The notes under the pieces are model-generated. The model ran no database searches. It saw nothing but the letters and a program-made list of their open reading frames with translations, and was not told where the DNA came from. A stretch of 64,000 nt of DNA. Origin: Asterias amurensis. Its lineage: Eukaryota; Echinodermata; Asteroidea; Forcipulatida; Asteriidae. Position numbers and translations under genes: made by a program. Below, piece after piece: positions 43,661-54,940 of the stretch. Position 1 is the first letter of the stretch, and every line of letters begins with the position of its first letter. The stretch covers positions 2,061,001 to 2,125,000 of the forward strand of contig NC_092648.1 of the NCBI RefSeq assembly GCF_032118995.1, read 5' to 3'.

Positions 43661-43949
43661 CTGCAAAAAAAAAAAAGATGCACCATTAGAAACATGAAGT
43701 GTTTATAGAACATTAAACATCATTAATACAAGTTGTTTCCACCAAAGTTATTCTTAAATAAAAAAAAGTAACAAACACAAAACATTAAAACAGCATTGTT
43801 TTTTATGAGGACTTTTATTTGCTGAGCTCTCAGAATGAATGTATATAATTGACAACTAGTAAAGCTAACCATTTATCTGAATATTTCAGTTTAAAAATTC
43901 TGACAAATTAAGCAACCCAGCCTTTCATTGTTGCAATGATTGCCAAATA

Positions 43950-44120
43950 ACACATTGCCACGAATCGGGCGAATTGGTCTATGAAAAGCATTTGAAACCA
44001 TATGTTATAAAATGTCTATGTTTAGCAAGACGTTTCAGTAGTAAAATATAACTAATAAGCCTCAAAATTGCATGGTTTTCCTTTTACGTCATGAACTAAA
44101 ACGGCACGAGTGTTCCTTTA
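43950..44120. repeat. GGAACACGTTGCC-family MITE fragment
   Basis: GGGCGAATTGGTCTATGAAA, GTTATAAAATGTCTATG and GTGTTCCTTTAA match the 49535 copy. In the M2-M3 intron. Confidence 0.5.
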
Positions 44121-44222
44121 ATCATCGAAATGCTACAAGAATATGATTCATACTAATTTCTGTCCAAAAAAGAGCAACAGCAATTATTACAGATTACATA
44201 TGTAAACCGTTTGGGAATTCAC

Positions 44223-44309
44223 CATTTACTGGAGAATGCAGCTGGTCTGGTCTTCCTCTTGGACAGTAACTTGTTGATGGGTAGATGTCTTTGGTGATGT
44301 TAAGCCCGA
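44223..44309 (-). other. Exon-like module M3, fully open
   Basis: 87 bases from TTTGCAG to ATG|GTGAAT. It reads VGLNITKDIYPSTSYCPRGR then PDQLHSPVN with no stop. 87 is divisible by three, so it could be included without changing frame. Confidence 0.55.
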
Positions 44310-44773
44310 CTGCAAAAAAGGCACAATTAGTAAAATCAAGTGTATAACAACAACACCTATCATTAAATAAATTGTGTTCACCCAAGATTGTTTTAATACT
44401 CTAAATAAGAAATTTAATAAACATAACAAAAGAGTTTGGAAGACCACATTCTTGAACTCTCCTCTAGAACATTGGTTTGGGTATGAATTCATTAGTTAGC
44501 TCTCAGAAGGGAATTTGGCAAGCTAAAAAGATGGGCATTTGTGTTTAGTCAGAGGCATCCTTTAAGGTCTTTCCCATAAAATCTGGAAGAAAAATTGACA
44601 GAAATAAACAAGCCAGTCTTCCAATATTGCAACAACATTACATATACCATTTGAATGAATTGCAATGCTACAAGATCAACACATACTAACAACATGTCAT
44701 CTGCACAGTTATTACATCTGGCTTCATTTAAGACCAGGGTACGACATTAAAATTAAACATTTCAGAGTCTCAC

Positions 44774-44843
44774 CATTACTGGAGACCGAAGCAAATCCTG
44801 ATCTTGTTGAAGGGTAGATGTCTTTAAAGATACTAAAGCAACA
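44774..44843 (-). other. Exon-like module M4
   Basis: 70 bases from TTGCAG to ATG|GTGAGA. It holds GACATCTACCCTTCAACAAG. Relative to M3 and M5 it carries a one-base length change before the core, so the shared frame is not kept. Confidence 0.5.
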
Positions 44844-44949
44844 CTGCAACACAAACAAAAATGCACAATTAGCAACAAAGATAAGTGTTTAAGAACATAA
44901 CCCATCATTAAAACGAATTGTTTCCACCCAAGTATTTCTTCAAGAGTTT

Positions 44950-45070
44950 AAATTGCAAGGGTTGTGGGTTCGACTCCCACCCGAGTAATATGCCTGTGGT
45001 ATTTGTTCACAGGACTCAGGGAAAGTACTGAGTATACAGTGCAGACGCACATCGGTGTATGGGTAAAAAA
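44950..45070 (+). mobile_element. SINE fragment, same family as 19158-19456
   Basis: TTGCAAGGGTTGTGGGTTCG, CCACCCGAGTAATATGCCTG and ACATCGGTGTATGGGTAAAA. Lies in the M4-M5 intron. Confidence 0.7.
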
Positions 45071-45541
45071 GAAGAAAAAAAATTAAATAAACTACCAAAA
45101 ATAAATAAAACTTAATATTCAATAGTATTAAATAAGAATACATAAACTTAGAACATTAAAATGTTTGGTGGAACCACAGTAAACGTCAAATACTTGAGGT
45201 GTCCTTTAAGAGTATTAGTTCTGGTATTAAATTTTTAGCAAGCTCTCAAAAAGGAAATTTGACAACTGGCAGTCAAAAAGTTAACAAGAAAATATGAAAA
45301 AAATTCTGGGTTTTTGTGTTTAGCTAGCACACTTTGATTAAGGGTTTTCCGATAAAATCTTTTGAAAAACTGGCAAAAATAAACAACCCAGACTTTCAAT
45401 GTTGCAATGGTTTCCAAATGACATTACATATATCTTTTGAATGAGTTACAATACTACAAATATATGACCGTTACTAATTTCTGTTAAAAAAGGAGCAACA
45501 ACATGCAATCTGCGGACACAGAGCTCCATTTAATAATTCAC

Positions 45542-45622
45542 CTTTAACTGGAGAGTGCAGCTAGTCTGGTCTTGGACATCTAATCGTTGAAGGGTAGACG
45601 TCTTCGGTGATGTTCAGCCTGA
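45542..45622 (-). other. Exon-like module M5
   Basis: 81 bases from TTCGCAG to AAAG|GTGAAT. It reads VRLNITEDVYPSTIRCPRPD then stops. It gives the clearest nucleotide match to plus-strand modules P6 and P8, including TAGATGTC--AGACC after the core. Confidence 0.55.
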
Positions 45623-45915
45623 CTGCGAAAAAAATATATATAAAAAAATGAACAATTATCAACATTTAGTGTTTAAACATTATTCATCATTCAAACAGTT
45701 AGGTTAAGATAATTTTCCTTAACCTTTACAGATTATTATATCAACCTAAAATATTTTATCTCAACCTAAAAGAAGTGAACACAAGGCCAACAATGAAAGC
45801 AGCAAATTCTAACGGGAGAAACCCATGCATTGCTTTTATTGTTGCAATCAAAATAAGCTACAGTAATTTTGAGTGACCTTCTTAATTGTATGCCTGAAAC
45901 AGATCTAAGAGTAGA

Positions 45916-46230
45916 ATGTCATGGTCGAATTCAAGTTCTGGTGCTAAGTCACCATAATGTGGGTTCGAATCCCGGGCGTGAAACTTGTGTCCTTGAGCAA
46001 GATACTTTACTATAATTGCTTCTCTTCACCCAGGGGTATATGTGGGTACCTGCGAGGGTAGAGGTTGATATTGTGAATGAAAAACCTTCGGAGCGCCACG
46101 GCAGCTCGGGGCTGTATACTCCCTATTGGGAGCTGAGAAAGATTAAAGGGATGTTATTGGCCCAATGACCAGGGCACCAATGTAAAGCGCATTGATACGG
46201 TTATTGCAAAATGCGCTATAAGAATTTGTT
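45916..46230 (+). mobile_element. tRNA-derived SINE
   Basis: B box GTGGGTTCGAATCCC, then GTCCTTGAGCAAGATACTTT, AGCTCGGGGCTGTATACTCC, TGACCAGGGCACC and the 3' end AATGCGCTATAAGAA with a TTATTATTAT tail. Lies between modules M5 and M6. Confidence 0.7.
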
Positions 46231-46784
46231 ATTATTATCTCAAGGATTGGTGCTGGTATAAGTTTTACAGATCAATGTGCTTTCGTTCAAATTGAAACCA
46301 ATCTAGTCAGTGACAAACCATAACAACTTTTATCAAAAAGCTCACAACAGCAGATTTCAGTGAGGTTAAATGCCTGAAACAGATCTCAAGGATTGGTGCT
46401 GGTATGAATGTTTGTTATCAGTAAGCTCGCAGAATTAAACAGATCTAGTAGGTGGTAAACCGTAACTTCTGCTTACAGAGAATTTGTCAAGATATTTCTG
46501 TTTCGAATATGAAGAATATTCCTGATAGACTTCCCCAAATTTTTACAACCCAGCCATTTCCCTCTCAATCGATTGTCAAATAACATACAAAAATGTCAAG
46601 GAAAAATACTTTGCCTCATTTCAGCCCTTGAAGATTGCCCAGTCATCCCTGCAAAGAATCATACAACATTGCATAAATAAAGACACAATAACATCAAAAT
46701 GCTGAATGCAAAAACACCTAGGTAAAACAAAATTGTCTGTGTTCAGCTTCCATGACAACAAGAATTCATGACATAAGACAGCTT

Positions 46785-46935
46785 TCTCCAGAAGACGATC
46801 AGAGCATACTGATCGAGACGTCGGTTTGAAACCAACGGTTCTTTTCAGAGCCACCCCAACTCATTAGAGATAGTCATTACATGGTGTTACCGCAAACCTT
46901 TCTATATCGTATTTCCACCATGCAAAGTTTCAAAT
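46785..46935. repeat. Interspersed repeat, D-like
   Basis: Hairpin GATCAG-AGCATA-CTGATC followed by GAGACGTCGG, then CATGGTGTTACCGCAAACC as in repeat D. Confidence 0.5.
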
Positions 46936-47383
46936 CCTACGTATAAGGCAACTTCACGGACATCCTTCTAGTGAAATTTATAACAAGTATTTTTGCTAAG
47001 CAGTCAAGTAGTGCCTTGAATTCAAACTTAAGACAAAAGTTTTCAATATTTGTGCATAATCAGGCCTTCCTCAATTTGTTTCCCCTGTCCTAACTCCAGT
47101 CAGCTGTACATTTAAACAATATGCATACATTTTTGACAAACCTAACTAATATTTTCATGACAAATTAAATGGTTTCTATTTCTCTGTAGCCTTTAGGGCT
47201 ACTTTACAAGCAGGTTTGACTAGCCCCCAGCACTCTAAGTTTTGTACACTTAGAGTGGTTGAGCTTATCCTAGTTTGGTTGATCGTGTCTCGAATATCTA
47301 CAGTAACTTGTCAAGACCTATGAGGTTTGAAATTGTTGTCACAATTAACTACAGGTTTGCAATTTGTTTAAGTCTTAACTCAC

Positions 47384-47467
47384 CATGACCATAGCTCATC
47401 ACCATCTTCTCCCTGTCTCAGACATCATCATCCAAGTGTCCGTCTTCAAGTAGTTGAAACATCTTGA
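47384..47467 (-). other. Exon-like module M6 (diverged)
   Basis: 84 bases from CTAACAG to ATG|GTGAGT. It has the same start type (TCAAGATG) and donor as M3-M5, and contains GATGATGTCTGAGAC. Likeness to the others is weak. Confidence 0.35.
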
Positions 47468-48193
47468 CTGTTAGGGCTGACCACCAAGATTATCCCTGCC
47501 AGCTGGAAAATGAAAAGGACAATTTTGGGGCATCAATCATTCCGGGACAATTTTGGGGGCATGGTGATCTCCGAACAAGAGTCACGCTAAAGCCCGGTTT
47601 ATACTTCCTGCGAATGCGAAGCAAATTTGGCAGTTTTTGCAGTGAATTTTTCGCAGGAGTTGAACACATCTTAACTGTTGCTAATTGTTAAAATTGTACG
47701 AATTATTCAATTTGAATCGCATTTGCATGAAGTATGAACCAGGCTTTAGCCAACCTTCTCATGGGTGTGGCCATAGCAAAGGAAGTTTGCTCTGCCTTGC
47801 CGAGGCGTTTACCCTTCTGTTGAGTATGGCCCTGGCAAAAGATGTGTTTTTTTACTCTGCCCTATGAATCCATTGTGCCAATACACAGAATTATACTAGT
47901 TATTGCACAAAGAATCTTCCTCGTGCACTAAAACAAACTCTTTTTTTTTGCAGCAAAAAAAAGCATGACCATTGGTTTAAAGATCAAATTTTATTTCACA
48001 TCAACAAACCAAGCAACTAAAGTCTGAAAAAAAACCCCAAGATTATTACTCGTGTCAGGAACGCCAAGACTTTACACTGTGTTTTCCAGGGTTCAATGGC
48101 ACAACTGAGAAATGAAAAACAAGGCAATCAGCTGATCAGCTCAAGGGTTGAGAATGTCTGCATAAAAAGATTATAATAAATAGTTTGACTCAC

Positions 48194-48916
48194 TGGTCTC
48201 ATCAGGAGATGTGGTCATCATGACATGGCTTTGCTGTCTAATCAGGAAGACATATCAAGTGCAACTGGTTGGTTGACTGCTGCCAGCGGAGTATGACGTG
48301 ACATCAGGGTAGATGTGCAACTGGCTGGCTGACTGCTGCCACCGGAGTACGACGTGACATCAGGGTAGATGTGCAACTGGCTGGCTGACTGCTGCCACCA
48401 GAGTACGATGTGACATCAGGGTAGATGTGCAACTGGCTGGCTGACTGCTGCCAGCGGAGTACGATGTGACATCAGGGTAGATGTGCAACTGGCTGGCTGA
48501 CTACTGCCACCGGAGTATGACATGACATCAGGGTAGATGTGCAACTGGCTGGCTGACTGCTGCCACCAGAGTATGACATGACATCAGGGTAGATGTGCAA
48601 CTGGCTGGCTGACTACTGCCAGCGGAGTATGACATAACATCAGGGTAGATGTGCAACTGGCTGGCTGACTACTGCCACCGGAGTATGACATGACATCAGG
48701 GTAGATGTGCAACTGGCTGGCTGACTGCTGCCACCAGAGTATGACATGACATCAGGGTAGATGTGCAACTGGCTGGCTGACTGCTGCCAGCGGAGTATGA
48801 CATGACATCAGGGTAGATGTGCAACTGGCTGGCTGACTGCTGCCACCAGAGTACGACGTGACATCAGGGTAGATGTGCTGTCTGTCCCCAGTCCATCCAC
48901 AATGGCCCACGATCTA
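48194..48916 (-). other. Exon-like module M7 expanded by a minisatellite
   Basis: The acceptor ACATTGCAG at 48918-48917 and a possible donor CCA|GTGAGT near 48193 enclose the 56-base array. Each unit contains CACATCTACCCTGATGTC, close to the module core. As 56 is not a multiple of three, successive units change frame. Confidence 0.35.
48251..48885. repeat. 56-base minisatellite inside module M7
   Basis: About 11 units of GTGCAACTGGCTGGCTGACT, GCTGCCACCGGAGTATGA and CATGACATCAGGGTAGAT with few differences (CAGCGG or CACCAG; CGACGTG or CATGACATG). High identity suggests recent expansion. Confidence 0.95.
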
Positions 48917-49189
48917 CTGCAATGTGGAGATAAGGTCAAATGTAACAAAGTAAATGAATAGTCAGGTTCTTGGACAGGGTGAAGGACACAGTCATAACAT
49001 GCCCCCCCCCCAAAAAAAAAAGGGGAAAAAAGTTCCCCATACATGGAACTTCTCATCAAAGCTTTGATTAAAGCTTTTCGAAATGGGGTAAAAAAGTCTT
49101 TAATTTTTGCTTTGGAGGAAGTTAATTTCAAAGTCAGGATAGCCTTCCTTTCATAGTTAAATGACTCAGTCATACTCAAATCACATTAT

Positions 49190-49445
49190 CAATAACTCAG
49201 ACCCCAGAGTCAAAGAGTTATAGAGTTGTATGACTCGAACCCGAGTCACAATGTCAATGACTCAAAAATCTGATTCCAGACTTGCTTGACTCGGACCCGA
49301 GTCACAATGGACTCAGGTCACGTAAGATGACTCAAGTGTTGTAAGACTCAGGAGTCACTTATGATGACTCAAACTCAAGTCACTTTTTTTGTGACTTGAA
49401 CTCGGACTCGGTCCAGGTGACTCGTGACTCAAACTTGAATGTGAG
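49190..49445. repeat. GACTCGGACTCGAGTC-type degenerate repeat
   Basis: Repeated words GACTCGAACCCGAGTCACAA, GACTCGGACCCGAGTCAC and AACTCGGACTCGGTCC. This type of element is widespread in animal genomes. Confidence 0.6.
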
Positions 49446-49534
49446 GACTGGCACTCAAGGAATGCAGACTTTAGCACAATACTGCAATTCTTTATTTCAC
49501 TGAGGGAATTCATTGTGTTCCCAACAACCTTAAA

Positions 49535-49740
49535 GGAACACGTTGCCTTGGATCGGTCGAGTTGGTCTTTGAAAAGCGTCTGCTACCGTTTGTTATAAAA
49601 TGCATATAATGATCCACACAAGTATCACTCGACATTGCGAAAAAAATAGAAAAGTTGAAAAAAATAGTGTGAATTGTACACATATTTTCAACTGTCTGTT
49701 TTCCTTTGTTAAACTTGCCAATTGTCACACTTGATGGTAT
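49535..49740. repeat. GGAACACGTTGCC-family MITE
   Basis: TTAAAGGAACACGTTGCCTT, GGTCGAGTTGGTCTTTGAAA and TATAAAATGCATATAATG; the other end is not clear. Confidence 0.55.
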
Positions 49741-50154
49741 TTCACTGCAGAAGTTTCAACACCATGCCATGAACTGATCACCCTAGCTACCTCTTCTGAA
49801 AAAAAACATGGTATGAAAAAATTAAACCAGTGTTAAGGCAAGCTAACAAACCCCCTATGATATACCCAAGTCTTTCTAAAAGTGGGGGAAAAAGTATGTC
49901 ATCAATTGTTGAAAGGTATTTGACACCCTTCCAGTGCAATCTTTGTAAACACCTACAATTATCCAATGATGTCTTATTTCAAGAAACTTGTCTCTTAATT
50001 TTTGTCCATACCTGAATTTCCATGACAATCAATCAAAATGGTCTTCCAAGGGTTCGACCTTTTGACAAACAACAAAATCCTGTCAGACAAGTACACTAAT
50101 TAAATTGTTTACATAAAATGAGCGTGTTTCAAATTGCGGTCAAGAGTACAACTG

Positions 50155-50660
50155 TGGGGTGTCATGGCAGAGTGGTTAAGAGCATCAAATTTAAGTTCTG
50201 GTGGTTAAGTGTGGGTTCAAATCCTAGTCATGGTACCTGTGTCAGCCCTTCAACCAGGGGTATAAATGGGAAACCCGAGTGGGTGGATATTAATATTGTG
50301 TATGAAAAAGCCTTTGGAGCGCTACGATTGAGAAAGATAAAAGTGATGTTATTGGCCCATTGACCAGGGCACTAATGTAAGTGCATTGAGAGAGACGGTA
50401 ATGGACCCTTCCCATAAAATATTATAATTACATTTACGCATGCGTACAGACCCTGTTGGTCGGCAAACACCATAGAGTTGTGCACTAAGCAGACGCGCAA
50501 TCGCGTCTGCGTCACGCACCCATCAGCCGTGTACAAAACAGAGCGATGTTCCCTCATTTTGCCAACCAAAACGTTAGTGCGCACGCGCTTTGTGCAATTT
50601 GCATATTTCATGGGAAGGGTCTATTGTGAAAGACGCTATATAAGAACTAGTTGTTTTAAA
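50155..50660 (+). mobile_element. tRNA-derived SINE split by a MITE
   Basis: A box GGCAGAGTGGTTAAGAGC and B box GGGTTCAAATCC, then the family body to about 50398. The last bases (TGTGAAAGACGCTATATAAG) resume at 50634 after an inserted TIR element. Confidence 0.7.
50399..50634. mobile_element. TIR MITE inserted in a SINE
   Basis: Ends GGACCCTTCCCATAAAAT and its inverted partner ATTTCATGGGAAGGGTC; a TA may be duplicated at the edges. A related partial copy in reverse lies at 51540-51710 (TGCGTGACGCAGATGC, TTAGTGCACACCTC). Confidence 0.65.
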
Positions 50661-52079
50661 GTGCCAATTCAAATTAAAACAGTCTTCTATGTTAAACTGC
50701 ATAATTATAATGTTAAAATTCATGTTTTGTTTCAGGTCTAGTAAAAATAGTTCTGGTCCAGTTCAGATTTTAAGGTACAAGCCCTTCTTGTGGGCTAGTC
50801 ATATAAATTTTGGCCCTGTACATCTGAGGTTAGTTAAATGCATTCACATCAAAAACAGCAGGGCTAAGTTTGATAATTTTACTGCTAAGAAATAGTTTGC
50901 AGTGAATCTTTCCATTGTACTTTTAAAGTTAAGAATGGACAAAGTTTACAAATTATCATGAGAGCTTACTGATTAAGTGCTTGAGTCAGTCCTGAGCCAG
51001 GTATAGATTAAGGGGTGGGTGCACTGGTGCACCCCAGCTAATTTTCACCAACTGAAAAAAAGAAAGAGAAATAATTTACAGGTTATTGCAAGCAAATGAC
51101 TAATATAACAATTTTCCCGAGAGCATATTTTTCCCAAAAGTATAACCAACAACCATTGAGTTTCTGTGAAAATTGAACCCTAATAAACATAAAGCGCATT
51201 AAATTCTCCTTAGTCCTTATAATTCTTGACATCACAAAATGTGCAGATTTAATAAAGAATTTTCAGGGACAACAATTTATTTTGAACAAGAAATAATGCA
51301 GCATGTACACACATCTCATTTTGAACGGGACACAAACATTTTAGAGTTCAATAATGACTCAAGATAGCCGGGTGCACAGAAAAACCCCAAATATCATTTA
51401 TTTTTTAAAATCACACATTTTTTACTTTTTTTAATTTATTATTAACATCCAACAGCGGATAGCCGCCACTTACAGAAGTCATTAAAAACTATGTATAAAT
51501 ATAAATATAAATATAAATAAAAATATAAATAATGAGGAAATATCGCGCTTTTTTGTACACGGCTAATGGCTGCGTGACGCAGATGCAATTGAGCCTCTGC
51601 TTAGTGCACACCTCTAAATAAAAAAAATGGCATTGCCAACCGACAAGAGTCTGTCCGCATGTGTGAATGTAATTAGCAAATTATGGGAAGGGTCCATTAG
51701 GCTCATGGCACTACTTTAAGAATGGTGCCTCGTCATTCACGTTGTCTTTGAAAATCTAAGCCAAACTGGGCCCAATTTTACAGAGCTGCTGGTTTTGTGC
51801 TTACTGCCCAAGTTTCCATTTCATAGCAATAACTGTAAGTGCACAAAAGGGCATATACCACCATTCCGATGCTTACTGTAGGAAAATAAATGAAGTTTTC
51901 TTGCTAACCTAGATCAATACGCCTACGCTTGAGCAATTTCTGTTGCTATGGAATTAGCCCCTAGCGCCTCAAAGGGGCTATTCAGAAGAATTAATTTTAT
52001 GTCCAGGCAAAAACACATTGGCAACCAAATATCAATAGACCGATTGCGCTACACAACGTCACAAGACCTGTAGTGGGTA
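50661..52079. other. Gene-free region
   Basis: Holds an (AAATAT)n simple repeat at 51493-51533, the MITE relic at 51540 and a GGGCCCAATTTTA-family relic at 51770-51965. Nothing coding is seen. Confidence 0.6.
51540..51710. mobile_element. Partial inverted copy of the 50399 MITE
   Basis: Reverse complement shows TAATGGACCCTTCCCATAAT, AGACTCTTGTCGGTTGGC, GTGTGCACTAAGCAGAGG and GCCGTGTACAAAA in the same order as 50399-50634. Only one TIR remains. Confidence 0.55.
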
Positions 52080-52446
52080 TTAAAGGCAGTGGACACTATG
52101 GGTAATTACTCAAAATAATTATTGGCATAAAACCTTACTTGGTAATGAGTAATGGGGAGAGGTTGATAGTATTAAACATTGTGACAAACGGCTCCCTCTG
52201 AAGTGACGTAGTTTACAAGAAAGAAGTAAATTTCCATGAATTTGATTGAGGTCTCAAAATCAAGCATCTGAAAGCACACAACTTTGTGTGACAAGGGTGT
52301 TTTTTCTTTCATTCTTATCTCGCAACTTCGATGACCAATTGAGCTCAAATTTTCACAGGTTTGTTATTTTATGCGTATGTTGAGTGAGATACACCAAGTG
52401 AGAAGACTTGTCTTTGACAATTACCAATAGTGTCCATTGTCTTTAA
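52080..52446. mobile_element. MITE A, best full-length copy
   Basis: TTAAAGGCAGTGGACACTAT to ACCAATAGTGTCCATTGTCT then TTAA; inverted ends of about 28 bases, with AACGGCTCCCTCTGAAGTGA, GCATCTGAAAGCACACAACT and GTTATTTTATGCGTATGTTG inside. The TTAA at both ends may be the target duplication. Confidence 0.8.
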
Positions 52447-52773
52447 ACATCAACAAACACGGTGTACTGCATATCAACGTGCGTTAACAAGACATGATTA
52501 ATGTTGCAATTTTTTGTTCAATAAAGACTCCATTCTCAAAATAACTGAAGAATGTACTTGAGTTTGTAACATGAGACCTTACCGGTGGCCGAACAATGCC
52601 TGTAATGGGTAAACACAGTTCCACCAACTAGGAAATTCCATGAGAATGTTCACATAATGTCACATGTTTGTGCACGGAAAGTGTGGTTTTACAGTGCCCT
52701 CATTGTAATAATTTTGCTGCCAATATTTTCAATACAAATCTCCTGAAGAAGCTGCAAATCCCTTTATTTTCAC

Positions 52774-52808
52774 CCTCAACATATTTTATTAGAAGGGGTA
52801 GATGTCAG
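52774..52808 (-). other. Possible mini-module with shared core
   Basis: 35 bases between TGACTCTAG and AGG|GTGAAA containing GACATCTACCCCTTC. Short and alone, so it could be chance. Confidence 0.2.
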
Positions 52809-53251
52809 CTAGAGTCAGACAACTTCGAGATCTCCCTTATTACAGCCCAACTTCACGCCTTGCACAGCGCAAAATCCACGGCGCGTGAGCTCGCTACATG
52901 TATAACCTCAGTAATTTACGCAGTCTAACCATACTCTAAAAAAACAACTCTTTTGTAGTAGAACAGCAAATGTAATTTAAATCAATGTCACAACATTCAT
53001 CATTTTTAAATGAGCTTTTAATTGTTATATAAATCATTTAAAATGTTATTTATTGAAAATACAGCCAATTATGGTCAAAAGGTCCAAGTCTTCCCATGTC
53101 TTAACTGAGTAGTTTAGTTTATCTATACCCACAATAGGTCACGTGGTCACATGTAAACATTGGTAGCGCAATCGGTCTATTGGCAACCAGTTGTAATGAG
53201 TTATGAAATAAGATACATCTAGACCTACATGTAATTATATTGGCCCAACTT

Positions 53252-53468
53252 CATAGCTCATGCTTACTGTCAAGCGTTGCACAGGTTAGCCATGTTAGCA
53301 GGGAGTTTTGGCTTACGTGCATGAGAATACTTCATATAATTAGGCATTCTTTATTGCTTATATGCCTACAGCTAGAGCAGAAACTCGGCATTTGCTAAGT
53401 AATGATATCAGAGAGTGGTGATAGTAAGTGCAGTACTCTGCGGTAAGCAGAGCCATGAAATTGGGCCC
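53252..53468. mobile_element. GGGCCC-family TIR MITE
   Basis: GGCCCAACTTCATAGCTCAT at one end and AGCCATGAAATTGGGCCC at the other; TACAGCTAGAGCAGAAACTC recurs near 9640. Confidence 0.6.
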
Positions 53469-53487
53469 TGTAAATCATCATCATTAC

Positions 53488-54299
53488 CAATCTAGGCCCA
53501 ATTAAATTTCATAAAGCCTGAAGCACAAAAAAACTTGTTAAGCACAGACAATTATTTTCTTAGCAGAAACTGGTAACAGCCAAAAGTCCATCAAGTTTAC
53601 ATTGTTGTGACTGGTGCGCAAAAATGTTTTTGCTTTGAGTAGAAATTTGCTAAGCAGTATTTTCTGTTTATAAGCTTAGCATGATGTTGGATGCACCACA
53701 TGTAACCCGTTGGATGTCGGCAGTGTTTACAATCAGACAAAATGCTTGGGCCACTCATTCCAAACGTTACATAAAACCACTCCATGTGCAAATTTGCCTT
53801 GACAAAAAAATGATCTCCCCCATCCCCCCGCTCAACGTTGACTGGAAGGCAGAAGACCATGCAATCCGTACAATCAGAACCAACATTGAAAGGGGGGCAG
53901 GGGGCCCAATGACATATGGCCGGGATAGTAGAGTTCATCAGCATTCAAGGTGCTACTGTCCTGCATCAGGGTCTAGGCCATGGTTCTGCAAAGACACCCA
54001 CAGTTCCTCCTCTCCTGGCTAAGATGTTGACTAAGATGGCTCGCACAACTCTTGGTGTTGCAGACGGTGCCTGACGTGTTGCAGCCATCATTGGTGTTGC
54101 AGTGCCCTGTGTGTTGCAGCCATACATGTAGGCGCCTACTCCTACTATCTTGTTTGTAAACTTGTGGAAGTTGTTCTTGCTTGGTTTACTTGGGGAGGTT
54201 ACCATAGATCATTGGCCATCTTGAGTATTCAAGCCCAGCAGCCAGCATGGGATTAGGCCAAAAAAACAAAGTTTCTCCCTCGTAAGGAGGAAATATCTC
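53488..54299. other. Repeat relic and unassigned sequence
   Basis: 53488-53690 has GGCCCAATTAAATTTCATAA and AAGCACAGAC (GGGCCC family). 53690-54299 has two opposed ORFs of about 115 codons with no protein likeness. TGGTGTTGCAG recurs at 54054-54120. Confidence 0.4.
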
Positions 54300-54554
54300 T
54301 ATTGCTGCAATGAAGATGCTTGAAGCTTCTTGAGTCATCGGGAGTGGTTGAAGGTCCAGATATTCTTCATATCACTGACTGCTTTCAAGGGAAGACCTCC
54401 CAAACTTTGACATCTCTTCCAAGCCCATAATGAATGATAGGATTGAAACTCTCTTGAGGAACTTCAATGGTCTTGAGTAGCTCCTGGTCAGCTAAGTTGA
54501 AGGCATCGAGGTGCAGCACCACTTTGTTTCACCATGAACCATGTTCACTTAAGG
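54300..54554 (-). other. Possible exon with a 45-codon open frame, unrecognised
   Basis: A very good acceptor (TTTTCCTTGACAG) at 54567-54555 is followed by a frame reading VVLHLDAFNLADQELLKTIE then VPQESFNPIIHYGLGRDVKV and WEVFP before a stop. Protein-like runs continue in another frame (SDMKNIWTFNHS). It resembles a decayed coding segment, but I do not recognise a family. No donor is fixed. Confidence 0.3.
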
Positions 54555-54834
54555 CTGTCAAGGAAAATTAACATAACTTTGGAAAAAAACAATGAAAGAG
54601 ACATTTTAGACTCATAAAGATTATCTGGGAAAGTTTATTTGTTCTCTATTGTGAAATTGCACTATAAAAAAACAATTGGAAGGACAATAACAAATTCAAA
54701 CATAACCACAATTGAAACTTACAAGCGTTACAGAAACTATAACTTAAACAGCAAGTTTTGACCATGACAAAATGACTGTAGGGGCTATATTGTCTTTAAG
54801 TATAAATATATTGTTAATTTTCAGTCGAACAAAG

Positions 54835-54920
54835 AAAACTTAACTAGAGCGGGGCTTGAACATGCCACCTCTGGATCAACATGCCATTGGCTCTAGCCCT
54901 CTGCTGGTTGTCTCCCTTTT
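54835..54920 (-). mobile_element. tRNA-like SINE head
   Basis: The minus strand has GTTGATCCAGAGGTGGCATG then TTCAAGCCCCGCTCTAGTTA. Similar layout at 56336-56410. Confidence 0.4.
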
Positions 54921-54940
54921 TTGTCAATATCTTTTTTTAA

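Noticed and set aside
53597-54022. Two opposed ORFs of about 115 codons
   Set aside because: Neither shows protein-family likeness, and they overlap each other on opposite strands.
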